DNA of 42,220 nt from Shewanella sp. TC10 (lineage in GTDB: Bacteria; Pseudomonadota; Gammaproteobacteria; Enterobacterales; Shewanellaceae). The translations under genes and the position numbers were made by a program. Below the pieces are notes generated by a model that made no database searches, was not told where the DNA came from, and was given only the letters and a program-made list of their open reading frames with translations. This document shows positions 25,975-34,528 of this stretch, in pieces (positions within the stretch are counted from its first letter, which is position 1; each line of letters opens with the position of its first letter). The stretch covers positions 1-42,220 of the forward strand of contig NZ_VKHR01000048.1 in the NCBI RefSeq assembly GCF_009663145.1, given 5' to 3'.

Positions 25975-26299
25975 GCTAACTTATTAACAAAAATCCGATT
26001 TGCAAAAGCTATTTAACAAAAGCTGATAATCAATAGCCGTTAAAATTGCCATTTAATATTCATCAAACTCAGAAAACTCCTCTTCAATTTCTAGACAGCA
26101 AGCTAAACCATCAACACTCTTCTCTATTCATCCTGAACAATCTAAATAGCTTTTGTACTGTCATCATTTGAAACAGAAAAACTGTTTAGTTCTTGCTTAA
26201 TTTATGCGATAAATATCATCAGTTTTATAACTCGCAAACAACACTAGATTGATAAAAGTGTAACTCTACCCTATAACGATAATCATAAATGGACTGTGC
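25975..26299. other. 325-bp AT-rich intergenic region with promoter of the large propeller gene
   Basis: I see no gene here. It is AT-rich and presumably contains the promoter of the following secreted enzyme. A GATAATCAT sequence at about 26278-26286 fits a Fur box moderately (about 14 of 19 positions by eye). It is too weak to assert iron control. Confidence 0.4.
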
Positions 26300-29200
26300 A
26301 TGTTTACCTCAAAAATCAAACCTCTCTACACTGCTATTGCGCTTAGCTTAGCGAGTGCTTCATTAGCTGTTAACGCATCCGATGAAACTGAAAAATGGCA
26401 AGTAAATGCTCCTGCAAATGCGCCTTTAGAAAAACTTCAAATTGATGTTACTGAAGGTACTTGGATGAACGTCAGTGTTTCTCCTGACGGCAAAACCATT
26501 GTATTTGACTTATTGGGTGATATTTATCAAATGCCTATCAGCGGTGGCGAAGCTAAAAAAATAGTCTCGGGAATTGCGTGGCAAATGCAGCCAGTGTATA
26601 GCCCAGATGGCAAATCAATTGCCTTTACCTCTGATGAAAATGGCGGTGATAATATATGGGTAATGGATGCTGATGGCACTAATCAAAGAGCTGTAACCTC
26701 TGAAACGTTTCGTTTATTGAACAGCCCAGCTTGGAGCCCAGATTCACAATATCTCGTTGCCCGTAAACACTTTACAGCAAGTCGCAGCCTAGGTGCTGGT
26801 GAAGTGTGGATGTATCATGTCGCAGGTGGTGAAGGCGTTAAACTAACAGAAAGACCTAATGATCAAAAAGATTTAGGTGAACCCGCTTACTCACCAGATG
26901 GTCGTTATATTTACTTCAGCCAAGATGCTACACCAGGTAAAACATTCCACTACTCAAAAGATTCTGTAAAAGGAATTTATAAAATTAAACGCTACGATAC
27001 TCAAACGGGTGATATCGAAGTATTAATTGAAGGGACTGGCGGTGCAATCCGACCTACACCAAGTCCTGATGGCACTAAGCTAGCCTATATTAAGCGTGAT
27101 GGTTTCCAGTCGACACTGTATTTATTAGATTTGAAATCAGGCAAACACACTAAGCTTTACGATAACCTTGACCGTGATATGCAAGAAACATGGGCTATTC
27201 ATGGTGTATACCCAACGATGTCTTGGACACAAGATAACGAAGAAATCGTATTTTGGGCCAAAGGTAAAATCAATAAATTAAATGTAAAAGACAAAGAAGT
27301 AGAAAATATTCCATTCTCTGTTAAAACGGAATTAGATGTTCAACCTTCTGTTCGTTTTACTCAAAACCTTGATCAAGATGAGTTTGATGTAAAAATGCTG
27401 CGTATGGCACAAGTATCCCCTAACGGTGAGAAAGTGGTATTTGAAGCATTAGGTAAACTTTGGATCCGCGATATTGAAGACGGTAAACAAAAACGTTTAA
27501 CTCGACTTGATGATGATATAAACGAACTTTTCCCACAATGGTCACGTGATGGTAAAAATATCGTCTTTACCACTTGGAATGACCAAGACCAAGGTACTGT
27601 TAGTATCGTTAGCGCCAAAGGTGGTCGCAGTAAAGAATTAACCAAAGAGCCAGGTAAATATGTAGAACCGACCTTTTCACCTGATGGCAAAGTTGTTGTT
27701 TACCGCAAAGCTAAAGGCGGTTACATGACACCGCGAACTTGGTCACAAGAGCCAGGGTTATATAAAGTCGACGTCAAGAAAAAGAACAATATAAAAATTA
27801 CCGCTAATGGTTATCAACCACAATTTGGTGCAGATAACTCACGCGTATACTTTATGGATCACGGTGAAACTCCTGAGCTATCTTCAATTAGCTTAGATGG
27901 TTTCGAAAAGCGTACCCATTACACTAGTGAGCACGCTACAGAATTTAGAGTGTCACCAAATGGTGAGCACTTAGCTTTCTCTGAACGTTTCCGAGTATAT
28001 GTAACTCCATTCGCTAAACATGGTGAAACTGTACGCATTAGCCCGAAAGCAACTAATTTACCAGTAACCCAACTTAGTGTACGCGCAGGTGAAAGTATAA
28101 GTTGGAACAACAAGAGTAACGAGCTTTACTGGACCTTAGGCCCAGATTTATACCAAGCAGCTGTTGATACTCAATATACAAAAACTGATGATGAAGTAAA
28201 ACCGACAGTCACAGCAATTGGCTTTAAAGAAAAAGCCGATGTTCCACGTGGAACAGTCGCTTTTGTTGGCGGAAAAATCATTACCATGGAAAATGATCAA
28301 GTCATTGAAAATGGTGTTGTCATCGTTACTGACAATAAAATTGTTAGTGTCGGTGATGCAAGCGTAGCCATCCCGAAAGGTGCACAGGTTATCGATATTA
28401 AAGGTAAAACTTTGATGCCGGGTTTATTTGATGCTCACGCACATGGTGGTCAAGCTGATGATGAAATCATACCTCAACAAAACTGGCAGTTATACTCTGG
28501 CTTATCGCTTGGTGTGACAGCGATTCATGATCCATCAAATGATACCACTGAGATATTTGCGGCTTCTGAGCAGCAAAAAGCCGGTAACATCGTTGGCCCA
28601 CGTATATTCTCGACTGGTACTATTTTGTATGGCGCAAATGCACCTGGGTATACTTCTCATGTAGATTCACTAGATGATGCCAAGTTCCATTTAGATCGCT
28701 TAAAGAAAGTCGGTGCTTTTAGTGTGAAAAGTTATAACCAGCCACGTCGTAACCAACGTCAGCAAGTAATCCAAGCTGCGCGTGAACTTGAAATGATGGT
28801 TGTGCCTGAAGGCGGTAGCTTACTGCAACACAACTTATCAATGATTGCCGATGGTCATACGACAATTGAACATTCTCTTCCAGCAGGTTCAATCTACAGT
28901 GATATCAAACAGTTCTGGAGCCAAACTGAAGTTGCCTATACGCCAACATTAGTTGTCGCTTATGGTGGTATTTCTGGTGAGCATTACTGGTATGACAAAA
29001 CTGACGTATGGGCTCATCCTCGTTTAAGTATGTACGTGCCGAGTGATATTCTTAACGCTCGCTCTATGCGTAGAACCAAAGCACCAGATGCCCATTACAA
29101 CCACTTTAATGTTGCTCGCGTTGCAAATGAACTGAATGAAATTGGTATTCATCCAAATATTGGCGCTCATGGTCAGCGTGAAGGTTTAGCAGCACATTGG

Positions 29201-29488
29201 GAAATGTGGATGTTCGCCCAAGGCGGAATGAGCAATATGGATGTATTAAAAACAGCCACAATTAATCCAGCGAAAACCTTTGGAATGGACCATCAAATCG
29301 GTTCAATTAAAGAAGGAAAATTAGCTGACATTATTGTTATTGATGGTGATCCATTAACTGATATTCGCGTCACTGACAGAGTGACGTACACCATGGCAAA
29401 CGGTAAATTATATAACGCCGAAACCATGAACCAGTTAAATGGTGAAGAAATTAAGCGTAAACCGTTTTTCTTTGAAACAACTAAATAA
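26300..29488 (+). CDS. Secreted TolB-type beta-propeller / amidohydrolase fusion protein
   Basis: A very large protein of 1062 residues. A signal peptide ends at about residue 26 (LAVNASDE). Residues 50 to about 640 hold many PD40/TolB-like repeats such as SPDGKSIAFTSDENGG, SPDGRYIYFSQD and SPNGEKVVFEALG. From about 650 an amidohydrolase domain follows, with the metal motif HAH in LFDAHAHGGQ (near 712), then TTIEHSLPAG, NIGAHGQREG and a C-terminal GSIKEGKLADIIVIDGDPL. Metal ligands look intact, so this is a plausible active hydrolase in the periplasm, perhaps peptide-directed; the substrate is unknown. A parS-like site lies in the linker region at codons 647-652. Confidence 0.9.
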   Translation: MFTSKIKPLYTAIALSLASASLAVNASDETEKWQVNAPANAPLEKLQIDVTEGTWMNVSVSPDGKTIVFDLLGDIYQMPISGGEAKKIVSGIAWQMQPVYSPDGKSIAFTSDENGGDNIWVMDADGTNQRAVTSETFRLLNSPAWSPDSQYLVARKHFTASRSLGAGEVWMYHVAGGEGVKLTERPNDQKDLGEPAYSPDGRYIYFSQDATPGKTFHYSKDSVKGIYKIKRYDTQTGDIEVLIEGTGGAIRPTPSPDGTKLAYIKRDGFQSTLYLLDLKSGKHTKLYDNLDRDMQETWAIHGVYPTMSWTQDNEEIVFWAKGKINKLNVKDKEVENIPFSVKTELDVQPSVRFTQNLDQDEFDVKMLRMAQVSPNGEKVVFEALGKLWIRDIEDGKQKRLTRLDDDINELFPQWSRDGKNIVFTTWNDQDQGTVSIVSAKGGRSKELTKEPGKYVEPTFSPDGKVVVYRKAKGGYMTPRTWSQEPGLYKVDVKKKNNIKITANGYQPQFGADNSRVYFMDHGETPELSSISLDGFEKRTHYTSEHATEFRVSPNGEHLAFSERFRVYVTPFAKHGETVRISPKATNLPVTQLSVRAGESISWNNKSNELYWTLGPDLYQAAVDTQYTKTDDEVKPTVTAIGFKEKADVPRGTVAFVGGKIITMENDQVIENGVVIVTDNKIVSVGDASVAIPKGAQVIDIKGKTLMPGLFDAHAHGGQADDEIIPQQNWQLYSGLSLGVTAIHDPSNDTTEIFAASEQQKAGNIVGPRIFSTGTILYGANAPGYTSHVDSLDDAKFHLDRLKKVGAFSVKSYNQPRRNQRQQVIQAARELEMMVVPEGGSLLQHNLSMIADGHTTIEHSLPAGSIYSDIKQFWSQTEVAYTPTLVVAYGGISGEHYWYDKTDVWAHPRLSMYVPSDILNARSMRRTKAPDAHYNHFNVARVANELNEIGIHPNIGAHGQREGLAAHWEMWMFAQGGMSNMDVLKTATINPAKTFGMDHQIGSIKEGKLADIIVIDGDPLTDIRVTDRVTYTMANGKLYNAETMNQLNGEEIKRKPFFFETTK
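28240..28255. other. parS-like site 2 (TGTTCCACGTGGAACA) inside a coding region
   Basis: A perfect 16-bp palindrome equal to the chromosomal parS form known from Pseudomonas. It lies in the large propeller/amidohydrolase gene and encodes DVPRGTV at the join of the two domains. It is about 12.4 kb from dnaA. Confidence 0.85.
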
Positions 29489-29510
29489 TTAAGCCTATTT
29501 GTTGAGTATA

Positions 29511-29544
29511 AAAAAGGGATGTTCCACGTGGAACATCCCTTTTT
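29511..29544. terminator. 34-bp perfect palindrome: parS core in a bidirectional terminator-like stem
   Basis: The parS 16-mer TGTTCCACGTGGAACA (29520-29535) is flanked by AAAAAGGGA on the left and TCCCTTTTT on the right, so the whole 34 bp is a perfect inverted repeat. It lies between the ends of the convergent propeller gene and tag. As RNA, each strand would form a stem ending in a T run. The one site can thus serve both as ParB site 3 and as terminator. Confidence 0.85.
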
Positions 29545-29569
29545 ATTTACATATCGAACCTGATAAATA

Positions 29570-30130
29570 TTACTTTCCATAACGAAAACAGTCTGTTGAA
29601 TGGTCATTAACCATACCTACAGCTTGCATAAATGCATAACAAATTGTCGGTCCAACAAAATTAAAGCCCAGTTTTTTGAGTGCTTTAGACATAGCCTCAG
29701 ACTCAGGCGTTTGTGCAGGCACTTCTGACATAGACTTGAAATGATTTATCTTAGGTTTACCACCAACAAACTCCCAAAGGAATTCAGAAAAGTTATTTCC
29801 TTGTTCCACAAAAGCCAAATAGGCTTTAGCATTTCGAATGATAGAATTCACCTTTAAACGGTTTCTAACAATCCCAGGGTTAAGTAATAACTCCTCTACT
29901 TTAGCTTCATCGAATGTGGCAATGATTTTAGGGTCGAAGTTAGCAAACAAGGCTTGGTAATTATGTTGCTTTTTTAAAATAGTAATCCAAGACAATCCCG
30001 CTTGTTGACCATCAAGACAAAGCTTCTCAAATAGTTCAATGGGATCATAAACTGGCCTTCCCCAAACGTTATCATGATAATCAATATAAAGCGGGTCGTT
30101 GCTTAACCAAGCACAGCGTTTCTGATCCAT
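29570..30130 (-). CDS. tag: DNA-3-methyladenine glycosylase I
   Basis: Tag removes 3-methyladenine from alkylated DNA to start base-excision repair. The 186-residue protein shows the family N-terminus RCAWLSNDPLYIDYHDNVWGRP and the helix-hairpin-helix block GIVRNRLKVNSIIRNAKAYL. The four zinc ligands of the family are visible as C6, H19, H177 and C181 (HSTDC). It stands alone, leftward, between the parS-terminator palindrome and the divergent glyQ. Confidence 0.96.
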   Translation of the reverse strand: MDQKRCAWLSNDPLYIDYHDNVWGRPVYDPIELFEKLCLDGQQAGLSWITILKKQHNYQALFANFDPKIIATFDEAKVEELLLNPGIVRNRLKVNSIIRNAKAYLAFVEQGNNFSEFLWEFVGGKPKINHFKSMSEVPAQTPESEAMSKALKKLGFNFVGPTICYAFMQAVGMVNDHSTDCFRYGK

Positions 30131-30199
30131 TTGTATTGCCCATTTAAAATTTTAATCTCTACGTTAAAAAATAACCTACATCTGCATTAATCTACAAGG

Positions 30200-30205
30200 T
30201 ATAAT
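30200..30205 (+). promoter_or_regulatory. Candidate -10 element of glyQS
   Basis: A perfect TATAAT 45 bp before the glyQ start. No good -35 is seen at 16-18 bp spacing. Confidence 0.4.
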
Positions 30206-30250
30206 CAAAACCATTTTCTATTTTCAGCCTCAATCAGTAGATAAGCGGAC

Positions 30251-31156
30251 ATGACGACGAAACACGACGTAAAGACATTCCAGGGCTTCATTATGACCCT
30301 GCAGGAATACTGGGCGCAGCAAGGTTGCGCAATCGTTCAACCATTGGACATGGAAGTGGGTGCAGGTACATTTCACCCAATGACATTCTTACGTTCATTA
30401 GGCCCAGAGCCAATGAGCAGTGCTTATGTACAACCATGTCGCCGACCTACCGATGGCCGTTACGGTGAAAACCCTAACCGTCTTCAGCATTACTACCAAT
30501 TCCAAGTCGTGCTAAAGCCTTCTCCAAGTAATATTCAAGAGCTTTATCTTGGCTCATTAGAAGCCTTAGGCGTAGATATGGGCGTACATGATGTACGTTT
30601 CGTTGAAGACAACTGGGAATCGCCAACACTAGGTGCTTGGGGTTTAGGTTGGGAAGTCTGGTTAAACGGTATGGAAGTATCGCAATTCACTTACTTCCAG
30701 CAAGTGGGTGGCTTAGAGTGTAAACCAGTAACGGGTGAAATCACCTATGGTTTAGAACGTCTAGCGATGTACATCCAAGAAGTTGATAGCGTTTATGATC
30801 TTGTTTGGACTGACGGCCCTATGGGTAAAGTCATGTACGGCGATATTTTCCATCAAAATGAAGTTGAGCAATCAACTTACAACTTTGAACATGCTGATGT
30901 TGAAGTGCTATTTAAGCAATTTGATGATTGTGAAAAAGCTTGCCAAAAATTATTAGCACTTGAAAAGCCTTTACCATTACCTGCTTACGAGCAAGTAATG
31001 AAAGCCTCTCATGCATTTAACTTACTTGATGCTCGCCATGCTATATCAGTTACGGAGCGCCAACGTTATATCTTGCGTGTTCGTACTATGGCTAAAGGTG
31101 TTGCAGAATCTTATTACCAAGCACGCGAAGCGCTTGGTTTCCCAATGTGTAAGTAG
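30251..31156 (+). CDS. glyQ: Glycyl-tRNA synthetase alpha subunit
   Basis: GlyQ is the catalytic class II subunit of the alpha2beta2 glycyl-tRNA synthetase and forms glycyl-adenylate. The sequence is strongly conserved: FQGFIMTLQEYWAQQGCAI at the N-terminus, GAGTFHPMTFLRSLGPEP, YVQPCRRPTDGRYGENPNR (motif 2 region) and GLERLAMYIQ (motif 3). The 301-residue length is normal. It is followed after 9 bp by glyS, with which it forms an operon. Confidence 0.98.
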   Translation: MTTKHDVKTFQGFIMTLQEYWAQQGCAIVQPLDMEVGAGTFHPMTFLRSLGPEPMSSAYVQPCRRPTDGRYGENPNRLQHYYQFQVVLKPSPSNIQELYLGSLEALGVDMGVHDVRFVEDNWESPTLGAWGLGWEVWLNGMEVSQFTYFQQVGGLECKPVTGEITYGLERLAMYIQEVDSVYDLVWTDGPMGKVMYGDIFHQNEVEQSTYNFEHADVEVLFKQFDDCEKACQKLLALEKPLPLPAYEQVMKASHAFNLLDARHAISVTERQRYILRVRTMAKGVAESYYQAREALGFPMCK

Positions 31157-31165
31157 AGGTAAAAT

Positions 31166-33235
31166 ATGAACGTTGAAAACTTACTCATTGAAGTGGGTAC
31201 TGAAGAGTTACCACCAAAAGCATTACGTAAACTGGCTGAATCTTTTTTAGCTAACTTTACCGAAGAGTTGACCAAAGCAGAACTAGCCTTTGCTGATGCC
31301 ACTTGGTATGCCGCGCCTCGCCGCCTAGCGATTAGTATTCAGCAATTAGCTGTAGCTCAAGCTGACAAAGTGGTAGAAAAACGTGGTCCAGCTGTTGCAC
31401 AAGCATTCGATGCTGAAGGTAACCCAACTAAAGCCGCTATGGGCTGGGCTCGTGGTAACGGTATTACCGTCGAGCAAGCTGACCGCCTTAAAACAGATAA
31501 AGGCGAATGGTTATTACATCAAGCAAAAGTGGTTGGTGTTGAAACTAAGTCTTTAATTGCTGCTATGGCGCAAAAGTCACTTGATAAGTTACCTATCCCT
31601 AAGCCAATGCGCTGGGGTAGCAATACCACACAGTTTATCCGTCCTGTTCACACCGTAACCATGTTATTAGGTGATGAGTTAGTTGCTGGTGAATTATTAG
31701 GTATTGAATCAGCCCGAACGGTTCGTGGCCATCGCTTTATGGGCGTTGATACCTTCGAGCTAGATCATGCAGACAACTACTTAACTGAATTAGAAACTCG
31801 GGGCAAAGTTTTAGCTGATTACCAACGTCGAAAAGATATCATTAAAGCAAATGCAGAAATTGCAGCCAAAGAAATTGGCGGTGTTGCAGAGCTTGAAGAT
31901 GAATTACTTGAAGAAGTCACAGCATTGGTTGAATGGCCTGTAGTATTAACTGCAAGCTTTGAAGAAAAGTTCTTAGATGTGCCAGCTGAAGCCTTGGTTT
32001 ATACCATGAAGGGCGATCAAAAATACTTCCCAGTATTTGATAAAGCGGGTCAGTTATTACCGAACTTTATCTTCGTGACTAACATTGAATCAAAAGATCC
32101 TCAGCAAATTATTTCCGGCAACGAAAAAGTGGTTCGCCCTCGCCTTGCTGATGCTGAATTCTTCTTTGAAACAGATAAGAAAGAGTCATTAGAAACACGC
32201 TTAGCAAGCTTAGAGTCTGTTGTTTTCCAAAAGCAATTAGGCACAATTAAAGCCCGTGTTGAACGTATTTCTGCTATGGCTGGTTACATTGCCACCAGCA
32301 TAGGTGCAAATAGTGAAGAAGCTGCTCGCGCAGGTTTACTGTCAAAGTCTGACTTGATGACCAATATGGTAATGGAGTTTACCGACCTTCAAGGCACTAT
32401 GGGCATGCATTACGCCCGCTTAGATGGTGAAACTGAAGCCGTTGCTGTTGCGTTAGCAGAGCAATATAAGCCTAAGTTTTCTGGTGATACTGTACCAACA
32501 GCACCGATTTCAATCTGTGTTGCGCTGGCTGAAAAGTTAGATACCTTAGTGGGTATTTTTGGTATTGGCCAAGCACCAAAAGGCGCTGCTGATCCATTCG
32601 CACTTCGCCGTGCTGCTATCGGTATTTTGCGTCTGTGTTTAGAAAACAATTTACCGTTAGATTTAGTTGATTTGATTGCTAAAGCAAAAGAATTACACGG
32701 TGAAAACCTGACTAACGATAAAGTGTCTGAACAAGTTCTTGAGTTCTTTATGGGCCGTTTCCGTGCTTGGTATCAAGATCAAGGTGTGGGTGTTGACGTC
32801 ATCTTAGCCGTGCTAGCTCGCAAACCAACTGCTCCAGCAGACTTTGAAAGCCGCATTAAAGCCGTTGCTCACTTTAGAACATTAGAGCAAGCCTCTGCAC
32901 TTGCTGCTGCTAATAAGCGTGTATCTAACATCTTGGCTAAAGTTGAAGGCGAAATCCCTTCAGCTATTGATTCAGGGCTTTTAGTTGAAAGTGCTGAAAA
33001 GGCATTAGCGGAGAAATTAGACGAGTTACAACCACAACTTGCACCTTTATTTGCAGCAGCTAACTATCAAGAAGCATTAGCATTATTAGCAAGCCTTCGT
33101 GAAAGTGTTGATACTTTCTTTGAAGATGTAATGGTAATGGCTGATGATCAAGCATTGAAGAATAACCGCTTAGCGCTACTCAATAGCTTACGTGACCAGT
33201 TCTTACATGCCGCTGACATTTCGCTACTTCAGTAA
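31166..33235 (+). CDS. glyS: Glycyl-tRNA synthetase beta subunit
   Basis: GlyS provides tRNA(Gly) binding to the alpha2beta2 enzyme. The 689-residue protein starts with the family N-terminus NLLIEVGTEELPPKALRKL. It contains the conserved AARRL-type segment (YAAPRRLAISI), FVTNIESKDPQQIISGNEKVVRPRLADAEFFFETD and GAADPFALRRAAIGILRL. A DALR-like anticodon-binding domain ends the protein. It is the second gene of glyQS and is closed by a strong terminator. Confidence 0.98.
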   Translation: MNVENLLIEVGTEELPPKALRKLAESFLANFTEELTKAELAFADATWYAAPRRLAISIQQLAVAQADKVVEKRGPAVAQAFDAEGNPTKAAMGWARGNGITVEQADRLKTDKGEWLLHQAKVVGVETKSLIAAMAQKSLDKLPIPKPMRWGSNTTQFIRPVHTVTMLLGDELVAGELLGIESARTVRGHRFMGVDTFELDHADNYLTELETRGKVLADYQRRKDIIKANAEIAAKEIGGVAELEDELLEEVTALVEWPVVLTASFEEKFLDVPAEALVYTMKGDQKYFPVFDKAGQLLPNFIFVTNIESKDPQQIISGNEKVVRPRLADAEFFFETDKKESLETRLASLESVVFQKQLGTIKARVERISAMAGYIATSIGANSEEAARAGLLSKSDLMTNMVMEFTDLQGTMGMHYARLDGETEAVAVALAEQYKPKFSGDTVPTAPISICVALAEKLDTLVGIFGIGQAPKGAADPFALRRAAIGILRLCLENNLPLDLVDLIAKAKELHGENLTNDKVSEQVLEFFMGRFRAWYQDQGVGVDVILAVLARKPTAPADFESRIKAVAHFRTLEQASALAAANKRVSNILAKVEGEIPSAIDSGLLVESAEKALAEKLDELQPQLAPLFAAANYQEALALLASLRESVDTFFEDVMVMADDQALKNNRLALLNSLRDQFLHAADISLLQ

Positions 33236-33273
33236 CAGCTCTAGCTGACATTGATAAGCCAGTAAGCTTTATT

Positions 33274-33301
33274 AAAAACGCGCCTTAAGGCGCGTTTTTT
33301 T
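33274..33301 (+). terminator. Rho-independent terminator of glyQS
   Basis: A perfect 26-bp palindrome (AAAAACGCGCC, TTAA, GGCGCGTTTTT) with a run of seven T follows the glyS stop by about 40 bp. It can also act on the convergent HDOD transcript. Confidence 0.92.
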
Positions 33302-33334
33302 ATGCAAAATTTTGAATACTGATTAATTTTTTAA

Positions 33335-34414
33335 TTAAAGGGTTATTAACTTTTTGTGCAGCTTTTCAAAAGTTACCTCATCAATACCCACTTGAGCTAA
33401 TAATTGACTCAGTGCTTCTGCGGTTAATTTATCAACTTGTTTTAACATCGAACATTCACTAATAATATTTGCCCGCCACACAGCTAACGCCATTGGATCT
33501 GTCGGCCGATGATGAGTATTTGCAAGTTGTGCTAAAGCTTGTTCGAACTGAGTGGGTAACTCCTCCCAATGCTTCACTAATAATGCACTCAATACTAAAG
33601 ACTTAGTTGTCATCACTTGTTTAAACAAAACCGAACTAGGTTGCTCACCAGGTTCAGCTAGACGAAATGCTTCAATCATCATCTTAAAAATCGCAATTTT
33701 GCCAACATCATGCAATAGGCCCAAGAAAAAGGCGGTATCACTATCTTGCTCTGAAAGCTCATTTGCAAGAAAAGCTACTTGCATTGAATGACGCCAAATT
33801 TCAGCACCAAAACGCCTAAAGTAAATAGGCTTTATATTGATCATTTCTTTCATCAAGCTAGTGCGTACAAACAGTTGTAACTGCTTAAGTCCAATTTGCA
33901 CTACCGCCTGTTGTAAGTTGGTAATATCTTTATCTGAGCGCTTAAATGCACTTGAGTTACAGAGTTTTAAAACTTCAATACTCAATAATGGATCTTGTTC
34001 AATCAAGTTCAATAGCGCTTTGGTATCCACATCATCCTCAGCCAACTTTCTATCTAACTCAGATATACGGCTCGGCAACTTTAATACTTTTTCGGCAATT
34101 TGCTGTGGCGAACTGAAAGCTTGTTCAATTTTTGCCAGCACATTGCGCTCTAAGTTATTAGCCATTGCGCCAGTATCTTGGTCGCTAACAGGAAATAATA
34201 AACTATAAAACAGCGCTGAAGAGTCAACCGTAATCGCCAACGAAGCCGCTTTGTTAGCTACATTACTGACTGTAGATTTTTGCGTATTTACAGTGGAGGC
34301 TTGAACCGTTTTACCCTTAGATAAAACATTGTGCTGCGGATTCAATGCTTTCGCTTCGCTGACTTCTTGATTAGTGCGAACATTGAACATCTTGTTAAAC
34401 AGTTTCTTGAACAT
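33335..34414 (-). CDS. HDOD-domain protein
   Basis: A 359-residue protein. After a polar, low-complexity N-terminus (about 60 residues) and a linker, an HDOD domain covers roughly residues 100-320: LPSRISELDRKLAEDDVDTKALLNLIEQDPLLSIEVLKLCNS, then ELSEQDSDTAFFLGLLHDVGKIAIFKM, which keeps the HD pair. HDOD proteins are signalling or scaffold modules related to HD hydrolases; most lack proven enzyme activity. No output or receiver domain is attached. It lies between glyS and gyrB and is separated from gyrB by a terminator, so it has its own promoter. Confidence 0.88.
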   Translation of the reverse strand: MFKKLFNKMFNVRTNQEVSEAKALNPQHNVLSKGKTVQASTVNTQKSTVSNVANKAASLAITVDSSALFYSLLFPVSDQDTGAMANNLERNVLAKIEQAFSSPQQIAEKVLKLPSRISELDRKLAEDDVDTKALLNLIEQDPLLSIEVLKLCNSSAFKRSDKDITNLQQAVVQIGLKQLQLFVRTSLMKEMINIKPIYFRRFGAEIWRHSMQVAFLANELSEQDSDTAFFLGLLHDVGKIAIFKMMIEAFRLAEPGEQPSSVLFKQVMTTKSLVLSALLVKHWEELPTQFEQALAQLANTHHRPTDPMALAVWRANIISECSMLKQVDKLTAEALSQLLAQVGIDEVTFEKLHKKLITL

Positions 34415-34473
34415 GGGAAATACCTATACTACAGGTAACAACTTGATATATTTGGTTTTATAAAGCATAAAAC

Positions 34474-34503
34474 AAAAATGGGCACCTATCATTAGGCGCC
34501 CAC
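34474..34503 (-). terminator. Rho-independent terminator after gyrB
   Basis: Read leftward, GTGGGCGCCT pairs with AGGTGCCCAT (two G-T pairs) around a 6-nt loop and is followed by a T run. It begins 26 bp after the gyrB stop. Confidence 0.85.
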
Positions 34504-34528
34504 TTTAATTAACTAACTTGTTTTAAGA

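Noticed and set aside
33837..34208. 123-codon open frame opposite the HDOD gene
   Set aside because: Antisense shadow; no start signal or recognisable motif.
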